Shown here in pieces: positions 58,991-64,000 of a stretch of 64,000 nt of DNA. The notes under the pieces are model-generated. The model saw nothing but the letters and a program-made list of their open reading frames with translations. It was not told the origin of the DNA and made no database searches. The DNA is from Ananas comosus. Its lineage: Eukaryota; Streptophyta; Magnoliopsida; Poales; Bromeliaceae. The position numbers and the translations under genes were made by a program. The stretch covers positions 23,915,826 to 23,979,825 of the forward strand of contig NC_033621.1 of the NCBI RefSeq assembly GCF_001540865.1, read 5' to 3'. The stretch's first letter is position 1, and every line of letters begins with the position of its first letter.

Positions 58991-61660
58991 TTAATACATT
59001 TTATATTTTTAGAAATATTGTGCACTTAAGTACACTATAATTATAACTAGGTTTTCCTACTAGTGCACACTTAATAAAGATTCCATGTGCATGCCAGTAA
59101 TGACTATTCCGGTCAAAGCCAACCGTCTCTTTCCTTTTTAATACTTTGGATATTCTTGTGGCCACACATTGTAAGCTCCTGGAACAATGCCAAAGATAGC
59201 ACATAAATGGTCAAAAGAGAATTTTTTTTTTTTATATTATATTTGCCAAAATTCTAAAAAATTTTAATGTATCAGTGGTTTAGAAAAAAATATATTTTCT
59301 TAAGAGAAAGAAAAATAGAAAACTACCCGTTTTGTTTATTATTTAAAATAAACTTAACTAAAATATGAAATAATTAAATTTCAAACTTGTGACATCAGGT
59401 ACAACCTATTGAACCCCTAGTCGATTATGACTTAGTTTGGTATTGAGGTCTATCTAACGCTATTAGATAAATGGAGTTAAAAAAATATATATAGGGGTAT
59501 GCTTCTGCATTCTCGGGTGGGACCGTAGAAAATATATCGTAACTGACTCATCGGGATATGCGGAATGCAATATTACGTACAGAAACAAACATGGTATTTT
59601 TTCAACGTATTTTTTCGCCGCACGTAACGCAATCTTTCTGCAATCCCAAAGAAGATAGTTGTTGCTGATGTAAAAGATACGATCAATACACAAAGTCATG
59701 CCATCCATATGAGTGATAAGATGGTTAGGTTATCTTATAAAAGATTTTAAAAAATAAAAATAAAGCTGCACTAAACAAATATAGTGGTTAGCCCTCATTA
59801 CTCGGGAAAAATTCTAAAATGTGTGAGTTACATATCTTATGTGGTGTGACCCAACCAATCACAATTATCCTTTAAGATTTATTCATCTCATCATGATTTA
59901 TAAAAAAAAATTTTTATTGCATTTTTTTTTCTAAAAGAGAAGTATTAGACTAGTATAGACACTGTACAATTGTTTGAGTAAGAGCCTACAAACAAAACAA
60001 AATAAAAAAATAGAAAAAAAAAGTAATATTCTCCTTTTAGGGTGTATCCAAGCAAAAGGATTCATTTTCTTAAAACTAACTTTGGGTCCACTTTTCTTAA
60101 TGACACATGCATAGGGTATAACTTTTTAGTTATTATACTATTCAAAAAGTATAAAAATCAAAGAAGAGGGGTTTAAAAATGTTGGTTTTTAAATCGGTTT
60201 CAAGTCGTCCATGGTGGACAAATTCGACCCGACCCATTAAGTAGTGGTTTCTTTACGAGTCGGAATTGAGATATTTTAAAGACTAAATTTTACTTCCAGA
60301 AAACAAGATGCCACTATACATGTGAAAGAAACCCTTCCTTGTTTGACTTGCTAAGCCATTTCTATTCATGTTGCATGTTAGCTACACTTCTCAATCACTT
60401 GGTGACAAAAAGCTCCAAACACACACACAAAAAAAAAGAAAAAAGAAAAAAAAGGCTTTTTCAATTTTTCCAAGCCTGAATTAAATTGATTTATTTATTT
60501 ATTTTGGGTGAAAGAATCATTTGCATTTAAGGATATTTCATTCCCACAACTTGTGCAAAGAGAAGTTTCAAATTTAGAATGTCTTTTTCAATCAACCTCT
60601 TTCGTGTTTGCATTTAATTTAAGGATGATGGAGAGATATAAACATTAAATCTGGTCACTTTTGATAAAACTATCTAGATTCATTGCACGTGATCTATACA
60701 TAGTAAATATAGAATTGTTAATATCATTCTTTTTTATTTGAAAATAGTTAAATTTTAACATTTTTGTAGTATGATGAATCAGATTCGCGTGTGGTGCTTG
60801 TGTTCAATGCTCACATCAAAAATTACCGTATATTTTCAAAATTAAAATCCTTTTCAATCGCGTCGTGTCGAATCAGTGTACTATAGACAAGTTTGTGTTC
60901 TGTTGATTTTAGATATATCTCAGTAATTTTACAAATTTGTGACTTCTCATTTCTCAATATAAGAATAGGGTACTATCTATTTTGAAAATTTTAAATAAAA
61001 AAAAGAGGAGATGTTTAGATTTTTTTAAAGTCGATAAACATACAAAAAAAGAAAAAGAAAAGTTGAGGACACGGAAAGTTCGGCGACAAGATAGCATGTT
61101 CAGTCAACGTTACCAAATCCACGGAGGACGCAAAAAAAAAATAATTTTAAGCATTTATTTTTCTCAGCATTAATACTACCAAAATCAATACCACACCAAA
61201 CAAGACCTGTTGTTTAAATGATGTTAAATTATTAAATTTTTTGGGGCCTACACTCATTTTCGTGGATAAGATTTTTATTTTTATTTGTTTTTGATTTGAG
61301 TCCAAGAACAATTGGCATTACTTTCAATCACTTGCATTAGTTGATTCAGGTTGATTTCGATTGCCGACGATTTAGTTTCTATGTTTAATCCCTACTCTAA
61401 TTGAGTGAACACTAACCACCACAACGACGATGACGACGACAATGGTGATTCGCATTATCATCATGGAGTTTAGTTGGTAACATATATGCGAGAGACGACG
61501 GTATGGCACTAAACATAAAGTAGCAAAACATCAAACAGAAATATGCTGGAGACATTCAGAACTCTGATGTAAAAGTGCAGAAACAGAAGATTGCAGAAAG
61601 ACTAATAAGAGAAGACTAGACTTACAGAACTACTGTTGCAGCAGGAGCGTGTATCAATTT
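58991..61660. other. Intergenic, no gene seen
   Basis: AT-rich. At about 59340-59430 a weak relic of the repeat at 24891-25080 may be present (attaaatttcaaacttgtgac). An ACAC run and A-rich tracts lie near 60420-60455. A CAACGACGATGACGACGACAA stretch lies at 61422-61442. No convincing coding sequence. Confidence 0.45.
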
Positions 61661-64000
61661 TCACAAATCTGCAGACAGTTGCTTCTTGTGCTTTGTGATC
61701 TTCGCCTGCAGCTTCTCGAGCTTCTCGCTCACGCTCTTCTGCTGCTGCTCACTCACTGAGAGCGCCGGCTCCTGCGCGCTGCACATCTGTGACTTGATCC
61801 TCAGAAGATGCAGCTTCTTAGGGACTTCCTTCCACCCGCCGCTCTTTCCGCGGCCCAGCTTCTCGATCTCTTGCTTCATGTTCGAGCACTCCTTTTCGAG
61901 CTCGGAAACCCTCATCCTCATATTGTCCATGCCCACTCTCAATACTTGGTTCTCCTGAACAGCCGACACCCACCCTCCTGTTGCTTATAGAGGATTAAAA
62001 GGACCATTCGCTATTAAGTTAAGCTTCTAGTAGAACTAAACAGATTTACGTAAAAATTGTCGTTCCGTACCTGCGCCAGCCTCCCCAGAGCACGGTATGC
62101 CGCTCCTCAAGGGCCTCGAGCCGTCGAGATTATCTGAAACAAGCAAGCATCCCGCGATTGAGGTCCTTAGTTGAAGTTGCTCGAAGAAGAGGACTTGAAC
62201 TACTATGCGGAGCGGGAGTCTCTCGTTTTGAGCCGCGTGAGTGCAGGCTTCTAGAGAGAGCTTTTGAGAGTCCATTAGCCGGCACAGCTGCTCTCTCTCG
62301 GATTCCGTGAGCCACGAGTGCGACTGTAACAGTTCAGAGATAGTCAATGCATGATAGTTCGGTAAACCTACTTGAAATTTCACTATTAGTTACGCAATGC
62401 AATGCGATTAGAAATCTTAGACAGGATGCACAACTAGTAAGAGAACTACAATTATAATTTCCAAGAATTAGAACTGCTTCGATGACAATAAAAAAATCAG
62501 CTTTTATAAAGTAGATGCTGAAAAAAAAACAACGAGTTGCTCGGAAAAGTACCTTCAAGTATATATCAATTGCACGATAGAGTCCGTCGTCCAGAGGCCG
62601 GGCGTAATCAGGCACTGCGATGGCCAAAGCTTCAAATTTTGGTAATTTCAGATTCACATCAGGTGCGACTTCCGCAAGGTAACCGTCTATTAACTTCGCT
62701 ACGGCGGTAATCGGAGCCAACGAAGGCGACCCCATTAACTGCTCATCATCGATCAAACTAGGTGATGCATCCCCGTTATTAGCCTGATCCATGGCTATGA
62801 AATGCTCTAGAATTCTTTGAACGCAATCAACATTATAAAGCGTCTCCATCGAGTAAGAAAAATTTGGCAGTAATAAATCTTCCAATGTAGCCTGGTCAAG
62901 TTGCATTCCGATCCTTTTCTCCAATTTGGAGATACAAGACTTGTTCGCCTTCAAAATCATCGCTGTTCGAAGAAGCCCAAATAGAACCTTCGTTGGTACG
63001 ATACCCTTTTGGAACGGCAACAAACTCTCAATATCTTCGAGCAGCTGCCTCTGTTCTTCTTCGGTTGGTGCGGCTCTCAAAGCTGCCGATGCAATATTTT
63101 GGCGCCTACTTAATCCGGGAAGATACTTCTTCGCGTAAGATGTGAGCGAGCCCGCGATGATCTCCGATCTAGTGCCCCGAGATTCCATTACTGTGATTAG
63201 CCTTTTATATATTGGAAAGCTTAAGGACGAGACATCCTCGTACCACCAATCCGAATTACAGTTTCTCGGCCGGGCCCCTGTGCTTATGCCGTTCCAGAGA
63301 ACGCTCCCTCCGGGGCTTTGCATCGGCCCATGTTCTATCATAGGCCAGCCGAAGAGGTTTGGATCTGTAGAAGCTTTAACAGCCAATGATTCGATGCATC
63401 TCTTAACGATGTGCGACTTTTCGGCGTGAGGGAGGATATCTTCGCAAGCTTGTAGTGCTTGTAGCGAGTCTTTCCAGCTTTTGAGGACTACTTGGTTGAG
63501 GAAAATCTCAGCTTGCGTAATCAAGTTGCCCTCGGCAATTTCTTCGGTCATCTGAAGATGCTCTGCCGCACATCGCAGGTACACAACATTTGAGGCAGTG
63601 AGTTCTAGCTTTACGCCGTAGCAGAACTTGGCCACGAGCTCGAACGACTTCGCGCCACCCGGAACGTCCGGCAGCTTTATGATGCAAGCCTCTTCTTCTT
63701 CAGAATTCTCGTCGATTAGTTTTTCGAGGAGGCCGCTCTTGGATAGGAGAGGAAACTGCAGAAGTTTCGATTAACATTCAGAAGTTTATCAGACCAAATG
63801 CAACTGACCAACCTCCAAACAAGGTTAACATGATTTCTTTGTTAATCATCAGCAACACTACCCGCGGATTAATAATCAAAAGAGAGTAAAATAAAACAAT
63901 TTGAATTGTGATTGTAAGAACTATCACCTTGTGAAGGTGGAATGACATGTCGCCAACTTCAACGGTAACATCACTAGGAAGCCCGGTCGTGCAGAACCTA
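61661..64000 (-). CDS. NPH3/BTB domain protein, 5' end beyond the window
   Basis: Plant-specific NPH3 family protein, probably a substrate adaptor for CUL3 ubiquitin ligases at the plasma membrane in light or auxin responses. Exons in transcript order: 64000-63928 (partial), 63755-62553, 62323-62071, 61977-61661 (TGA); all in frame with GT/AG. The partial first exon gives LPSDVTVEVGDMSFHLHK, the start of the BTB fold, followed by FPLLSKSGLLEKL and FCYGVKLELTASNV. The NPH3 core has STDPNLFGWPMIEHGPMQSP, GGSVLWNGISTGARPRN, DWWYEDVSSLSFPIYKRLI, YAKKYLPGLSRRQ, SLLPFQKGIVPTKVLFGLLR and LPKFEALAIAVPDYARPLDDG, then SHSWLTESEREQLCRLMD and NERLPLRIVVQVLFFEQLQLR. The C terminus has a coiled coil (VSELEKECSNMKQEIEKL) and ends KITKHKKQLSADL. 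The motifs resemble the At1g30440 subgroup. It looks intact within the window. Confidence 0.93.

Overview
The window is nuclear DNA from a flowering plant, most likely a monocot. It is AT-rich, its genes are split by GT..AG introns, and long (CT)n, (GA)n and (TA)n runs and many small transposons lie between and inside genes. The proteins look most like those of non-grass monocots such as a bromeliad; that placement is an impression from sequence, not a search result. Two blocks of N (27035-27502, 44591-44615) and two single-N joins (8536, 18701) mark assembly seams, and the broken gene parts lie near these seams.

Layout: (1) 1-3480, a complete RIN4-type immune regulator on +. (2) 4100-7800, a small C3HC4 RING protein on +, with a tiny LTR element in an intron. 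(3) 7790-9925, a direct duplication of the 3' end of the next gene, with an F-box/FBD-type LRR fragment between the copies. (4) 9850-22250, a SNF2/RING/helicase gene (CHR28 type) on -, split by about 4.6 kb of repeats (14148-18700) and carrying a frameshifted exon. (5) 22250-29500, intergenic with small transposons and a gap. (6) 29560-34400, a DUF707 type II membrane protein on +, 14 coding exons. (7) 34860-38600, a plastid-type alpha/beta hydrolase on +, 13 exons. (8) 39116-46332, a short-loop PIN auxin carrier on -, with a probable 3.4-kb hAT-like element in intron 1 and a heavily frameshifted exon 1. (9) 46340-61600, mostly repeats, including a large foldback element at 56760-58990 and some unassigned exon-like pieces. 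(10) 61661-64000, an NPH3/BTB protein on -, running off the right edge.

The genes do not form a pathway; this is an ordinary plant gene neighbourhood. Two genes relate to auxin or light signalling (PIN, NPH3), one to immunity (RIN4) and one to chromatin (CHR28). No clearly new functional system was found. The points most worth a second look are the mosaic CHR28 locus, the foldback element with nested hairpins, the cluster of different elements each embedded in (TA)n, the hAT-like element in PIN, and the very small LTR element in the RING gene. Coordinates of spliced genes are my own splice-site calls from GT/AG signals, reading frame and family similarity.
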